64,000 bases of DNA, taken from contig NZ_CP017946.1 of the NCBI RefSeq assembly GCF_003952665.1, positions 5,785,001 through 5,849,000 of the forward strand, in the 5' to 3' direction. Positions 39,896 through 49,383 of this stretch are shown one piece after another. The stretch is from Bosea sp. Tri-49. GTDB taxonomy: Bacteria > Pseudomonadota > Alphaproteobacteria > Rhizobiales > Beijerinckiaceae. The notes below the pieces were generated by a model, which did no database searches, was not told the DNA's origin, and saw only the letters and a list, made by a program, of their open reading frames with translations. How positions within the stretch are numbered: the stretch's first letter is position 1; every line of letters starts with the position of its first letter. The position numbers and the translations under genes are program-made.

Positions 39896-41023
39896 ATGAG
39901 TCATGCCTTCGCCACCTCACCCAAGCTGTTCACGCCGTTCCGCCTCGGCGATCTCGACCTGAAGAACCGCGTCGCCATGGCGCCTTTGACCCGCAACCGC
40001 GCCAACAAGCACGATGATGCGCCGAACGCGCTCAATGTCGAGTATTACCGCCAGCGCGCCGGCGCCGGGCTGATCATCACCGAGGCGACGCAGATCTCGC
40101 AGCAGGGCCAAGGCTATATCTGGACGCCCGGCATCTATCGCGATGCGCAGGTCGCCGGCTGGAAGGCGGTGACCGACGCCGTGCACGAGGCGGGCGGGCG
40201 GATCTTCGCGCAGCTCTGGCATGTCGGGCGCGTCAGCCATGTCTCGCTGCAGCCGGACAACCAGGCGCCGGTCGCGCCCTCGGCCGTGCTGGCCAAGACC
40301 AAAACCTATATCGAGAGCGGCTTCGCCGCGGTGTCGGAGCCGCGTGCGCTCAGCCTCGACGAGATTCCCGGCATCATCGCCGATTTCGTCCGGGCGGCGG
40401 AGAACGCCAAGGCGGCCGGTTTCGACGGCATCGAGCTGCACGGCGCCCATGGCTACCTGCTCGACCAGTTCCTGCGCGACGGCTCCAACCAGCGGCAGGA
40501 CGCCTATGGCGGGTCGATCGAGAACCGCGTGCGTTTGACGCTGGAGGTGATCGATGCGGTCACCAAGGTCTTCCCGAAGGAGCGCGTCGGCATCCGCATC
40601 TCGCCGGTGAGCCCGGCCAATGATTCCCGCGATACCGATCCGCAGGCGCTGTTCGGCCATCTCGTCGGGGAACTCGACAAGCGCGGCATCGCTTTCATCC
40701 ATGTCGTCGAGGGCGCGACGCGCGATGCGCGCGACTATCTACCCTTCGATTACCTGGCGCTGCGCAAGGCCTTCCGCGGCGCCTACATCGCCAATAACGG
40801 CTTCAACCGCGAACTCGCAATCGAGACGGTCGAGAAGGGCGAGGCCGACCTCATCGCCTTTGGACGGCTCTTCATCGCCAATCCCGATCTGCCCGAGCGG
40901 CTGCGGCTCGACGCCCCGCTCAACACGCCGGATGTCGCGACCTTCTATGGCGGCGATGCCAAGGGCTACACCGACTATCCGGCGCTCGCGCAGCAGGCCG
41001 AGCGCTCGCACGCCGCCGGCTGA
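39896..41023 (+). CDS. Old yellow enzyme family alkene reductase (NemA/XenB type)
   Basis: A 375-residue FMN-dependent ene-reductase. Signature stretches are LFTPFRLGDLDLKNRVAMAPLTRNRA, IFAQLWHVGRVSH, FDGIELHGAHGYLLDQFLRDGSNQRQDAYGGSIENR with the substrate-binding His pair, and LIAFGRLFIANPDLPERL at the FMN phosphate site. It reduces activated C=C bonds, nitroesters or N-ethylmaleimide with NADPH. The start at 39896 follows AAGGATCG. It is monocistronic, with a strong terminator 15 bp after the stop codon. Confidence 0.93.
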   Translation: MSHAFATSPKLFTPFRLGDLDLKNRVAMAPLTRNRANKHDDAPNALNVEYYRQRAGAGLIITEATQISQQGQGYIWTPGIYRDAQVAGWKAVTDAVHEAGGRIFAQLWHVGRVSHVSLQPDNQAPVAPSAVLAKTKTYIESGFAAVSEPRALSLDEIPGIIADFVRAAENAKAAGFDGIELHGAHGYLLDQFLRDGSNQRQDAYGGSIENRVRLTLEVIDAVTKVFPKERVGIRISPVSPANDSRDTDPQALFGHLVGELDKRGIAFIHVVEGATRDARDYLPFDYLALRKAFRGAYIANNGFNRELAIETVEKGEADLIAFGRLFIANPDLPERLRLDAPLNTPDVATFYGGDAKGYTDYPALAQQAERSHAAG

Positions 41024-41038
41024 GGCGATGAACACGAT

Positions 41039-41072
41039 CCTGCGGGCAGCGCTTTTCTGCCCGCAGGTTTTT
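41039..41072 (+). terminator. Rho-independent terminator after the OYE gene
   Basis: Perfect 11-bp arms CCTGCGGGCAG and CTGCCCGCAGG enclose the loop CGCTTTT and are followed by TTTTT. This is the clearest intrinsic terminator in the window and isolates the reductase gene from tRNA-Glu. Confidence 0.92.
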
Positions 41073-41095
41073 CGTGTTCGGTTGCATCGAAGGGC

Positions 41096-41124
41096 TTGCA
41101 GCGTGAGCCCGTGCCGATTATACG
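41096..41124 (+). promoter_or_regulatory. Sigma-70-type promoter for tRNA-Glu
   Basis: TTGCAG, 17 bases, then TATACG, ending 17 bases before the tRNA 5' end. The spacing and position fit a housekeeping promoter for a stable RNA. Confidence 0.55.
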
Positions 41125-41141
41125 GACGGCCTTGCCGCGCT

Positions 41142-41216
41142 GCTCCCATCGTCTAGCGGTCAGGACGTCGCCCTCTCACGGCGAAAACTGGGGTTCGATT
41201 CCCCATGGGAGCGCCA
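41142..41216 (+). tRNA. tRNA-Glu (anticodon CUC)
   Basis: A 75-nt cloverleaf. The acceptor arms are GCTCCCA and TGGGAGC, the anticodon stem TCGCC/GGCGA encloses CTCTCAC with anticodon CTC (reads GAG), and the T-arm GGGGTTCGATTCCCC is intact. The 3' CCA is encoded. The glutamate D-arm start CGTCTAGCGGTCAGGA is diagnostic. The gene marks the left edge of the accessory polysaccharide region, a common integration point for genomic islands. Confidence 0.96.
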
Positions 41217-41599
41217 TTCGGCCAAATGAGCCTGTTTTATACGGCTCTTCTCCTTTTCTTGTCCCACTTCAGAATCTGGTGGGACATTATCGAGCCAGCC
41301 TGCAGCTTCATCATCGCTGAATCCGCCATCTGCGGCTTGCGTGCTGCGCGGGTGTCGTGCTGCACCTCCTCAAGCGTCCGATGGCTCGGACAGAATGTCA
41401 GTTCATAGGCGATGGCTTGCTGCTCTGTGCCTGCTGTGCGGCAATGGCTTTGCGCAGGCCGTTGCCGCAGCCTCGAATTTCCTCGACAGACATGGCGTTC
41501 CAATCACAGAAAAAGCCACCCGGAGGCGGCTGGGGTCATGCTGGCCAGCAGAGGCCGCATGAGGTATGGACGCGGTGACGGTTTTCCCTGGGGCATCCC
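41217..41599. other. Gene-free segment after tRNA-Glu
   Basis: About 380 bp of lower GC than the left flank, without a supported gene. A hairpin TCCCAC/GTGGGA spans about 41265-41287. Short open frames on both strands show no family similarity. No integrase fragment and no obvious repeat of the tRNA 3' end was found here by eye. Confidence 0.5.
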
Positions 41600-42778
41600 T
41601 TGAAACAACTTGCTGATCGGCATGTCCCTGAGCTGGACGGCATCCGGGGGATTGCTTGCCTGCTCGTCGTTCTGCTGCATTGTGGAGTTGGGTTGACCAA
41701 CCCTAGCCTGGGGTCTTGGCAACCCGTCATTCACGGCGCCGTGGCATCCTTCCTTATCGGCGGCGTCGATCTGTTCTTTGTGCTCTCCGGCTTTCTGATC
41801 GGCGGGATTCTCATCGATCACAGAACAGCCGGAAACTATTTCAAGGTGTTTTGGGCGCGGCGCGCGGCTCGCATTTTGCCCGTCTACTTTCTGCTTCTGG
41901 CCACCTATGTGGCGGCGCTCGCAGCACGCCCCTATTTTGACGCTCCGTGGGCGGACAAATGGTTGCTCCTCAATCCCTTGCCGATTTGGAGCTATATCAC
42001 GTTCATGAATAACAACGTGATGGCGTATTATGGCGAGACCGGCGCTCTCTGGATTGGCGTAACGTGGTCACTTTGCGTTGAAGAGCAGTTTTACCTAATT
42101 TTCCCGCTAATCGTATACTTTTCCCGCAATCGAACAGTGCTTTTGATTTGCGTTTCGGGGGTAGTGATCGCTCCTATTATCAGAACTGTCATTTGGACCG
42201 TGTGGGGTAATTTCTACATGGCTTATTTCCCGACGCCCTCGCGAATGGACACCCTTATGTTTGGTGTCTTGGTCGCCATGGCGGTACGGAATCCCGATAC
42301 GCTCGCTCTGGCGAGGCGCTGGCGTCGCTGGCTCGACTTGTTGGCTCTCTTACTGGTTGTGACACTCACCGGCTTGATCTGGCGAGCCCCGTGGACCATC
42401 CAATATTCGTTTGTTGCCGCCGGATGCGCCTACGCGATCCTGCGCATTTACATCTCTGACGGCCTTTATAGGCGCTTGCTGACCGGAAAATGGATCGTCG
42501 CAGCGGGTCTGATCTCTTATCCCCTGTATATGTATCATCAAGCGGTCAACGGATTGATGCACGGCTTCATTGCGAACCAAGTGCCGACTCTTGTTTCGTG
42601 GCGGGATCTTGGGATCGCGATAGGCGTGGTTGCTGTCTCAGTCAGTCTCGCGACAATCTCGACGGTCTACTTCGAGAGCTTCTTCCGACGATTGGGACGC
42701 AAATTGAAGTATGTTCCCGCTGACCCATCCGAGAGGATTCCCGTGGTAGGTACTCCTCGCGGCGCCGCCACTGGCTAA
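41600..42778 (+). CDS. OafA/YrhL-type membrane acyltransferase (acyltransferase family 3)
   Basis: A 392-residue polytopic O-acyltransferase that would transfer acetyl or other acyl groups to surface polysaccharide. It begins VPELDGIRGIACLLVVLLHCGVGL with the family's catalytic His and follows with VDLFFVLSGFLIGGILID and FWARRAARILPVYFLLL. WIGVTWSLCVEEQFYLIFPLIVY carries the conserved SLxxExxFY signature. About ten membrane helices are predicted. The start is a TTG at 41600; an in-frame stop lies eight codons upstream and no ATG is available near the N-terminal motif. GC is lower than in the flanking core, consistent with acquisition. Confidence 0.85.
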   Translation: MKQLADRHVPELDGIRGIACLLVVLLHCGVGLTNPSLGSWQPVIHGAVASFLIGGVDLFFVLSGFLIGGILIDHRTAGNYFKVFWARRAARILPVYFLLLATYVAALAARPYFDAPWADKWLLLNPLPIWSYITFMNNNVMAYYGETGALWIGVTWSLCVEEQFYLIFPLIVYFSRNRTVLLICVSGVVIAPIIRTVIWTVWGNFYMAYFPTPSRMDTLMFGVLVAMAVRNPDTLALARRWRRWLDLLALLLVVTLTGLIWRAPWTIQYSFVAAGCAYAILRIYISDGLYRRLLTGKWIVAAGLISYPLYMYHQAVNGLMHGFIANQVPTLVSWRDLGIAIGVVAVSVSLATISTVYFESFFRRLGRKLKYVPADPSERIPVVGTPRGAATG

Positions 42779-43421
42779 ACAAGCCGGCACTAGCCACCGC
42801 CAATCAGATGGGGCCTCCAGGCCGGCCAGACGTTCGCCGGCCTCGACTTTCGCCAGCCTGGTATAGGAATGAACCCACACCGCACCGCGCCAAGCGAAAA
42901 AAGGCCCGTCCTTGCAGGCGGAGGTATTGGGGAGCGCTTGCATCAGGAAGGCGGCGAGCAGGGCCGGCTCATCTCGACGGTCGCCATGGCGAGCTCGCGA
43001 TGACACTCCGCGCCCAGGCCGCTGACGTGGCCATCGATCTGTGCCGGCGGCGTTGCGCGGCAACATTCGTTACGTTAGTTAGGTTTTTCACGAAGGAATG
43101 CGGTGTGCACAACGACGTGGTTGCAAATCAGCACCGCGGCGGCTTGGTGGTCAAAGCAAAAATCAATTCGAAGACGATACCGCACCTGCTTCTCCATCTG
43201 TAATAAGAACTCATGGTAGCGACGTCTGGAGATAGAGAATCTATGACCGCTCACCGTGTAAAATTTCACGCGCACAAAGAACCCACGGTCAAGTGAAGGC
43301 GCATTTGAAGGCTATATTCAGTTGGGGGGAGCCGATGGGACTCTGTCGCGGTGGATGCTGAAGACAATTAATTTCTTCTGCGTCATTGCTAGAATACGGC
43401 TGTCTGCTGGACAGGTGTCTC
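42779..43421. other. Gene-free segment, possible decayed coding DNA
   Basis: About 640 bp between the acyltransferase and the first large membrane protein. A reverse-strand frame ending near 42790 reads coherently for about 80 residues (including ALLAAFLMQALPNTSACKDG) and appears continued in a second frame from about 43060, as if a gene had suffered a frameshift, but I cannot name a family. From 43068 on the DNA is AT-rich and looks regulatory or degenerate. No intact gene is supported. Confidence 0.35.
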
Positions 43422-45242
43422 GTGCGACGTGAGATTGCGCCCAGCGAACTGCCTCTGGACCAGACGGCTCGCATCCAAAGCTACCGGGTCGTTCCCGATA
43501 CGTCGTGGTTGGGCGAGTTTGCCGTTCTAGCGGTGGTCTGTCTCCTCGCGCTGAATTCCGGCCTGTACAATCTTTTTCCGCCAATGGGTTGGGTAGACCC
43601 GGGACTCTACATCTTCAACTTCCAGAATCTGGTCCAGAACATTGCCGATTACGGCGCGAACTACCACAGCACCCGGGTTCCGTTTATCTTTCTGGGCTGG
43701 TTGAGCTACCGGATCTTCGAGCCAGCTCTAGCGCAGCAGGTGCTCGTCAACCTGTGCTATCTGATCGGGCTTGGGTCCTTGCTGTGTGTGGCCCGGGCGA
43801 GCATCCCCCGGCAGAGCTCGCGCCTGATTTTTGTTCTGGCCCTCGCCTTGAGCCCGACCTGGATCCGATGCTTCGTCGAGGGTTACGTCGACGGCCTCGC
43901 CAGCGCCTTCGCGTTGCTCGGGATCGCTGCAGCCTTGTCGAGGCACCTCGATGGATCGGAGGCCGTGCGTGGGCTCGCTGCCGGTGCGGCGGCGGGCTTC
44001 GCGGTGGCGACACATCCGGTACCGGGGATTTTCGCCAGCGCCGCCATCTTCATGATTTTCCTAACCGGCGCGAAGAGCTGGCGTCGCCTGTCGATCGCGA
44101 TGCTGGGAGCGTTCTGCGGCGGTCTTGGCAGCCTCGTCCTGCTTGGGCTGGTCTCGTTTTGGCTGGGCGGCCCCTTCCTCTTTCTTCTACCCGGCGCCGA
44201 AGCCGGCACGCGTATGTTCAGCGCGCCGGGTTCGAGTTTCGCCCTGCCGGTTTCTGTCTGGCTGCCTGAAGCGCCCCGTGCGGTTCTTGTGCCGCTCACG
44301 CTGGCGACCGTGCTGGCGGCGATCACGCTTCGCAGGGCCATCAGTCCTGATCGCAGGGTCGATGGCTTCCTGCTCATCAGCTGCATCGCCTTGGGTATCC
44401 TCGCGCTGGCAGAGTTTCATCAGCGCGGCGTCCTGCAATTCCGCTTTTATGCAAGCTACCTCCTCATGATCTTCGTACCGCTCTGCGCATTGCTGATCGG
44501 TATTGGACGCGACGCCAGTGCCAGAAGGGACCTCGCGCTCGCAGCGGCGCTGGCGCTCGCCCTGATTCCGGTCTGGAGGTGGGACGCGGCTGTCCGGTTC
44601 GATCTCGTCTGGGCGCTGCTTCTTGGCGGCTGTCTTCTGGCGCTGATCGCCTTCGTCCTGCGCCGAGCGCGCCTCGGCCTGTTGGCCGCAGTCTCGGCGC
44701 TGAGTCTCGCTACTGCCACCGATGGTGAACTGGCGCGTATCCTCACGGTCGACAATCCGGCCAAGCCACGCCTTCAGGCCCAGTTCGCAGCCAAGATCCG
44801 CAGCGCCGTCATCGCCGCCGGTGTCTCGGATCGCCGGATCGTGACCTGGTTCAATCGCGAGAGCGCCGAACGTGCCAACAGCTCCACTGCGGTTTCGTCC
44901 TATGGCTTGTACTTTGCCGGAACGGTTTACAAGTTTTCGCTGTTCGACGGCGCGACAGCCAGCATGGGCTGGGACTTGACATCCCTCGGCTTCGAAATGC
45001 CGAAGCTCGAGGGCGCCTTTTACCGGCAAATAGCTGCGCTTGCGAAGCGGCCGGCCGCCGCCGTATTGCTCTGCGTGACCGAAGCGGAATGCCGGGAGGG
45101 GGCTCTCCGCGTGTCGCTCGAACCATCACTCATTGTGTCGGAACGGCTGGCCACGCGGATCGAAATACCGGATCTCCCGATCATCCACCTCATCATCATT
45201 GAGATGACATCTCGCCCGACGGCGGGCGCAACGCCCGGCTGA
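43422..45242 (+). CDS. Polytopic membrane protein with C-terminal Cys-x5-Cys domain (GT-C-like), paralogue 1
   Basis: About 606 residues with roughly 12 hydrophobic segments and a soluble C-terminal domain of about 170 residues. Early on comes MGWVDPGLYIFNFQNL and NYHSTRVPFIFLGWL, then VEGYVDGLASAF and ATHPVPGIF. The C-terminal domain has IVTWFNRESAE and VLLCVTEAECREG. The order of a loop with D/E residues after helix 1 followed by many helices resembles GT-C glycosyltransferases (ArnT/PMT type), so a polyprenyl-linked sugar transferase is possible. It is clearly related to the protein at 51541-53325. GTG 43422 is preferred; TTG 43386 is an alternative start. Confidence 0.7.
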   Translation: MRREIAPSELPLDQTARIQSYRVVPDTSWLGEFAVLAVVCLLALNSGLYNLFPPMGWVDPGLYIFNFQNLVQNIADYGANYHSTRVPFIFLGWLSYRIFEPALAQQVLVNLCYLIGLGSLLCVARASIPRQSSRLIFVLALALSPTWIRCFVEGYVDGLASAFALLGIAAALSRHLDGSEAVRGLAAGAAAGFAVATHPVPGIFASAAIFMIFLTGAKSWRRLSIAMLGAFCGGLGSLVLLGLVSFWLGGPFLFLLPGAEAGTRMFSAPGSSFALPVSVWLPEAPRAVLVPLTLATVLAAITLRRAISPDRRVDGFLLISCIALGILALAEFHQRGVLQFRFYASYLLMIFVPLCALLIGIGRDASARRDLALAAALALALIPVWRWDAAVRFDLVWALLLGGCLLALIAFVLRRARLGLLAAVSALSLATATDGELARILTVDNPAKPRLQAQFAAKIRSAVIAAGVSDRRIVTWFNRESAERANSSTAVSSYGLYFAGTVYKFSLFDGATASMGWDLTSLGFEMPKLEGAFYRQIAALAKRPAAAVLLCVTEAECREGALRVSLEPSLIVSERLATRIEIPDLPIIHLIIIEMTSRPTAGATPG

Positions 45243-45258
45243 GCCGGGCTCTTGCCTA

Positions 45259-46398
45259 TTATGGCGGTTTCACTGGCAGCAACTGAACGACCACATAGTG
45301 CAGGTCCCCGCTGCCGATCGCGAGCCTGCCGCCGTTGAGCAGAGCCATGGTTGAAAGCTCGATCGCATCGAGAGAGCCATGCGCGGCAGAACAATCAGAA
45401 CGTTCCTCACACGCGATCACCACGATGACCGGTGAGTTCATGTGGCGTAGCGCATAGGAAAGCTCATAAGGCGAGATGTCGAAGCGCCGCGGCAACACGG
45501 TCACTGGCCCAAATTTGGGCGCACGTGCGGTCTGGTCCCACAATACGACATGCCCTGCGCGGCGGACGAAGGGGCGCAGCAAGTCCTGAAAGGCGCGCTG
45601 CGCCGCGAGCCCCGCCTGCTCCTCCTCGATTGGCCGGCGCGACGAGGAGGCCGGCCCACCAACCGCGAGCCACAAGGCGATGAGACTCAGCGCCAACGTG
45701 CCCATGGCAAGTGCTTTGACAGTCCATGACTGGCTCAGCCGGGGGGGCAATGCCAGGATGCCCAGAAAGGGACCCAGAGTGGCGCCCACCAGGAGCAACG
45801 GCGCTATCGCGTCGGTTGCGCCGACGCTCATCCAGCCCGTCACCGCAACGAGCAACGCAACGCCCACGGCCGCGGGGATGGCTAGAAAGCGTGCGTGAAC
45901 CGGCCAGATCGCTCCAAGCAGTGTCAGGACCGGTATGGCCGCCGCGAGTCCGGCCGCCATCCCTGGAGCTCGCGCCAACAACAAGAGCCAGGCCGGATTG
46001 CAACCCAGGGCCAAGGCAGCGAACAGGCCCATGAAGGCGGTCGAGCGGAGCGCAGCACAGACGAACGCGGCCGCGCACGCTACACCCTGCAGGACCATGG
46101 CGATGAGCAGCGCTGCGCCGGCGGGGGCTAGCGCCCGGGACTGCTGTAGGTCCAGCAGCGAACCCAGCGGCGTCCAATCCACTGACGGCGCCGGACGCGC
46201 GGATGCGGGAAGCAACGCCTCCAGCAACTGCAGCATCGACGTCGGCGAAACACCGATGCGGGCGAAGCCGAGGGAGTCGGATGCCGCAATCAGCATGACG
46301 ATAGGGAGGATAATCGCCGGAAGCATTATCCAGCTATTCGCCATCCTACCTTGGGGGCCGACAGGGCGCCCGGCGGCAGCGAGCACTGTTACGGTCAT
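45259..46398 (-). CDS. Membrane protein with C-terminal Cys-x5-Cys domain, divergent paralogue 3
   Basis: About 379 residues, with roughly eight hydrophobic segments followed by a soluble domain. The soluble part, FVRRAGHVVLWDQTARAP then VIVVIACEERSDCSAA, repeats the pattern of the C-terminal domains of the proteins at 43422-45242 and 51541-53325: a hydrophobic strand, Cys, five residues with an acidic residue last, Cys. The membrane part is shorter and lacks the GWVDP motif, so it is a truncated or diverged relative. Starts at 46398 or 46344 (MANSWIML) are both possible. It converges on the paralogue at 43422-45242 with a 16-bp gap. Confidence 0.6.
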   Translation of the reverse strand: MTVTVLAAAGRPVGPQGRMANSWIMLPAIILPIVMLIAASDSLGFARIGVSPTSMLQLLEALLPASARPAPSVDWTPLGSLLDLQQSRALAPAGAALLIAMVLQGVACAAAFVCAALRSTAFMGLFAALALGCNPAWLLLLARAPGMAAGLAAAIPVLTLLGAIWPVHARFLAIPAAVGVALLVAVTGWMSVGATDAIAPLLLVGATLGPFLGILALPPRLSQSWTVKALAMGTLALSLIALWLAVGGPASSSRRPIEEEQAGLAAQRAFQDLLRPFVRRAGHVVLWDQTARAPKFGPVTVLPRRFDISPYELSYALRHMNSPVIVVIACEERSDCSAAHGSLDAIELSTMALLNGGRLAIGSGDLHYVVVQLLPVKPP

Positions 46399-46540
46399 GC
46401 CTGCCACCCCGGGGCTTTCGGAGCTGAGTCCCGAAACTCTGCCTCTGCTCTGCAATCGCGCTGCTTTAGCAAGTCCGCCGCCTCGCTATAAGACGCCGAT
46501 TACAGCGAAGCGCCCGAGGAGCGGAGGCCGCGCGGGCCGC

Positions 46541-47365
46541 CTACTTGGCGGATTTGGCGCGCCTCTGCTCGTAATACGCCTCGATATTGACCGGAACCTG
46601 ATAGTCATAGCCGAGAAGCTTGCGCTCGTAGGGGTCCTGCGTGAAGTCGTCGCCGAGAACGGTCGGCATGTCGACCTGCTGCTTCATCATCGGGATGGTG
46701 TAGACGTGATTGACGGCGCGGCGCGGCGTCTCGGTCCGGTTCACCCCGCCGGCATGATAGACCATGCAATCAAGCACGATGAAAGAGCCGGCGGGCGCGA
46801 CCGCCTGGACTTCGAGCGCCTTGACGATGGTGTCGGACGGGAAAGCCTCCTGCTTGTGGCTGCCCGGCACAACGTGGGTCGCGCCGTTCTCGAGCGTGAA
46901 CGGATCGAGGCAGAACAGGGCGTTAAGCGCCAGGGGGCGCGACGAGACATAGTGCTGATAGGGCAGGTCGCGGTGATAGGCGCTCTGATTGTAGCGCTGG
47001 GCCCGGCCGGGATTGATCACGCCATTCTGCTGGTTGAGCAGAAATGCCTCACCCATCATACGCCGGCAGATCTCGGCCACCGCCGAGTTGCGCGCGAGAT
47101 CCAGGAAGGCGCGATCATAAACCATCGGCACGCGCACCGTGTTGTGCTCGTCGATCGCCACCAGTTGCTCGCGCCCGAAACGTTCTTCCATCTGCTGCTT
47201 GGCGGCATCGAACTTCTGCGACAACTGCGCGAGCTGCTCGCTGGAATAGCCCCCATCGACGATGGCATAACCTAGCAGGCGCAATTGTTCGATCGCGTGG
47301 TCGATCGCCGTTTCCGAGAGCGTCTGCTCACGGACGCCATAGCGTGGGAAGGCTTCGTCTGACAT
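46541..47365 (-). CDS. Phytanoyl-CoA dioxygenase (PhyH) family oxygenase
   Basis: A 274-residue Fe(II)/2-oxoglutarate-dependent oxygenase of the PhyH family. The iron ligands are His131 and Asp133 in YHRDLPYQHY and a distal His near 204 in MVYHAGG; the 2-oxoglutarate-binding Arg is probably in RTETPRRAVNHVY. HVVPGSHK is a typical PhyH motif. In polysaccharide or natural-product clusters such enzymes hydroxylate a small substrate or sugar; its target here is unknown. It lies between rfbA and a membrane-protein gene on the same strand. Confidence 0.87.
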   Translation of the reverse strand: MSDEAFPRYGVREQTLSETAIDHAIEQLRLLGYAIVDGGYSSEQLAQLSQKFDAAKQQMEERFGREQLVAIDEHNTVRVPMVYDRAFLDLARNSAVAEICRRMMGEAFLLNQQNGVINPGRAQRYNQSAYHRDLPYQHYVSSRPLALNALFCLDPFTLENGATHVVPGSHKQEAFPSDTIVKALEVQAVAPAGSFIVLDCMVYHAGGVNRTETPRRAVNHVYTIPMMKQQVDMPTVLGDDFTQDPYERKLLGYDYQVPVNIEAYYEQRRAKSAK

Positions 47366-47447
47366 TTCACGTTCTCGCAGTAGAGGGTTGCTAAATCGTA
47401 CTTGGCCGCTTCGCCCTTCCAGGAAACCTCAAAATACTCGACGCGGT

Positions 47448-48320
47448 TTAGTAAGAGCCATCGGCAATGGCGATGAGATAACGACCATAAGGGCTCTTGC
47501 CGACGCGTTCGCCGAGTGCGCGCAATTGCCCGGCGTCGATGAAGCCGCGGTCGAAAGCGATCTCCTCGGGGCAGCAGATCCGCGTGCCCTGACGCCGCTC
47601 CAGAGCCTGGACGAAATGTGACGCGTCGGTCAATGAGTCAGGCGTGCCGGTGTCCAGCCAGGCAAAGCCACGTCCGATCAGCTCGACGCGCAGTCGGTTC
47701 CGCTCAAGATAGTGCCGATTGACATCTGTGATCTCAAGCTCGTCACGCGCCGAGGGCTTGATCGAGGCCGCAATGTCGACCACCTCCTCGTCATAGAAAT
47801 AAAGGCCCGTTACGGCCCAGTTCGAGCGCGGCCTGGCCGGCTTCTCCTCGATCGAGATAGCGCGCCGCTCCTTGTCGAACTCGACCACGCCGTAGCGCTC
47901 CGGGTCGGTGACGCGGTAGCCGAACACCGTTGCGCCCGCAGGCTGCGACACGGCTTGCGCGAGCAGGCCAGACAATCCTGCACCATAGAAAATATTGTCG
48001 CCCAGAATCAGCGCAGACGGCCCACCACGGACGAAATCGGCGCCGATGATATAAGCTTGCGCGAGACCTTCAGGTTGGGGCTGCGCGGCATAGGACAGGG
48101 ATAGTCCCCAATCGGAGCCGTCGCCGAGCAGATCGCGGAACTGCGGCAGGTCGCGTGGCGTTGAAATGACGAGTATTTCGCGGATTCCGGCCAACATCAA
48201 CACCGAGAGCGGATAGTAGATCATCGGCTTGTCATGAATTGGCAAGAGCTGCTTCGACGTGACCATGGTCATCGGATGAAGCCTGGTCCCGCTTCCACCC
48301 GCCAGAATGATCCCCTTCAT
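47448..48320 (-). CDS. rfbA: Glucose-1-phosphate thymidylyltransferase
   Basis: A 290-residue nucleotidyltransferase that makes dTDP-glucose from dTTP and glucose-1-phosphate. It has the N-terminal [32 protein letters not shown] signature, [13 protein letters not shown] with the metal-binding Asp, and the C-terminal [11 protein letters not shown] and ISCPEE-like [14 protein letters not shown] motifs of RfbA/RmlA. It begins the dTDP-rhamnose route, but rfbB, rfbC and rfbD are not in the window; they may be elsewhere or the product may feed another dTDP-sugar. Start at 48320 with the usual MKGIILAGG. Confidence 0.95.
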   Translation of the reverse strand: MKGIILAGGSGTRLHPMTMVTSKQLLPIHDKPMIYYPLSVLMLAGIREILVISTPRDLPQFRDLLGDGSDWGLSLSYAAQPQPEGLAQAYIIGADFVRGGPSALILGDNIFYGAGLSGLLAQAVSQPAGATVFGYRVTDPERYGVVEFDKERRAISIEEKPARPRSNWAVTGLYFYDEEVVDIAASIKPSARDELEITDVNRHYLERNRLRVELIGRGFAWLDTGTPDSLTDASHFVQALERRQGTRICCPEEIAFDRGFIDAGQLRALGERVGKSPYGRYLIAIADGSY

Positions 48321-48366
48321 TTCCCTAACCTTGTCTCGAGGCTGAGCGGAACTGGCCGCATGGATA

Positions 48367-49383
48367 TCACCCGGCCGAACTCGTCAACGCTGGGGATGTG
48401 CCCCTGCGCTCGCTCCGGCCATGATCGCGCTGCTGAATCTCGCCACCGCGAATACGCTTGTGAACGATGAAGAGCGGCCGGTCTTTGGCCTCCTCGAAGG
48501 CCTGGAACGCAAGCACGCCAACCAGCATCAGTCCGGAACCGAGACCGATCGCGATCAAGGAACAAAACGCAAGAGCGGCACTGCGGGCAATCCCCGCAGA
48601 TGCGGTATCGAGGCCCAGAAGCGCGATCAGCAGGAGGGCCACGCCGGACAGCACGACCAGTCCGCTCGCCCCCAGAAGCAAGCGCTGCAGGGACGAAGCA
48701 TAGAACTTCATACCCTGAAATGCGTGCATGAACAGACGCTTGAAATTGTATGAGGATCTGCCGTGCGGGCGTTTCTCGCGCGCGAATTCGATCTCGGCAT
48801 GAGCGAAGCCGAGCCAGTATAGAATGAAAAGATAGTGGCGGTTGGGCTCTTTCAGCGACATGTAAGCCTCGACCACAGGGCGCGTGATCAAGGTGAAAGT
48901 GCCGTATTCGGGATCGATCCGCCGCCCGGCGATCCATTCGAGAAATCTGAAGTAAGCCTTGCCCATCAGGACGCGCGAGCCCTTCTGGTGAGCGGTCTTG
49001 CGCTTGGCATACACCACGGGCGCTTCGGTCGCGGTCGCCTTTTCGTAGATGAGCGGGATGGCCTCGGGCTGATCCTGCAGATCGCCATCCATGACGACGA
49101 CCTTCTCGCCGCAGCATTCGGCAAGGCCGGCCGAGATCGCGATATGCTGCCCCTGATTGCGTGCGAGGCGCAGCAACGTCACCCGCGAATCACCGGCGAC
49201 GGCCTCCAGCAGCAGTTCCCAGGACCCATCCGGCGAAACGTCGTCGACGAAGATGATTTCGTAGTCGACCTGCATCCCGACCAACGCCTTTGTCAGCCGG
49301 TCGTACAGTTCGAAGATAGCAGCTGCGCAGCCATAGATCGGGATGACGACGGACAGGTCGCGAGCACTGCCGCTAGAGATCAT
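48367..49383 (-). CDS. GtrB/DPM1-like family 2 glycosyltransferase
   Basis: A 338-residue glycosyltransferase with a cytosolic GT-A domain and two C-terminal membrane helices. It has [37 protein letters not shown], the metal-binding [15 protein letters not shown], and [11 protein letters not shown]. The helices (about 228-250 and 262-292) anchor it to the membrane. Such enzymes load a sugar from a nucleotide donor onto undecaprenyl phosphate, providing the donor used by GT-C transferases, which fits the large membrane proteins nearby. Its start overlaps the methyltransferase stop by four bases (ATGA). Confidence 0.9.
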   Translation of the reverse strand: MISSGSARDLSVVIPIYGCAAAIFELYDRLTKALVGMQVDYEIIFVDDVSPDGSWELLLEAVAGDSRVTLLRLARNQGQHIAISAGLAECCGEKVVVMDGDLQDQPEAIPLIYEKATATEAPVVYAKRKTAHQKGSRVLMGKAYFRFLEWIAGRRIDPEYGTFTLITRPVVEAYMSLKEPNRHYLFILYWLGFAHAEIEFAREKRPHGRSSYNFKRLFMHAFQGMKFYASSLQRLLLGASGLVVLSGVALLLIALLGLDTASAGIARSAALAFCSLIAIGLGSGLMLVGVLAFQAFEEAKDRPLFIVHKRIRGGEIQQRDHGRSERRGTSPALTSSAG

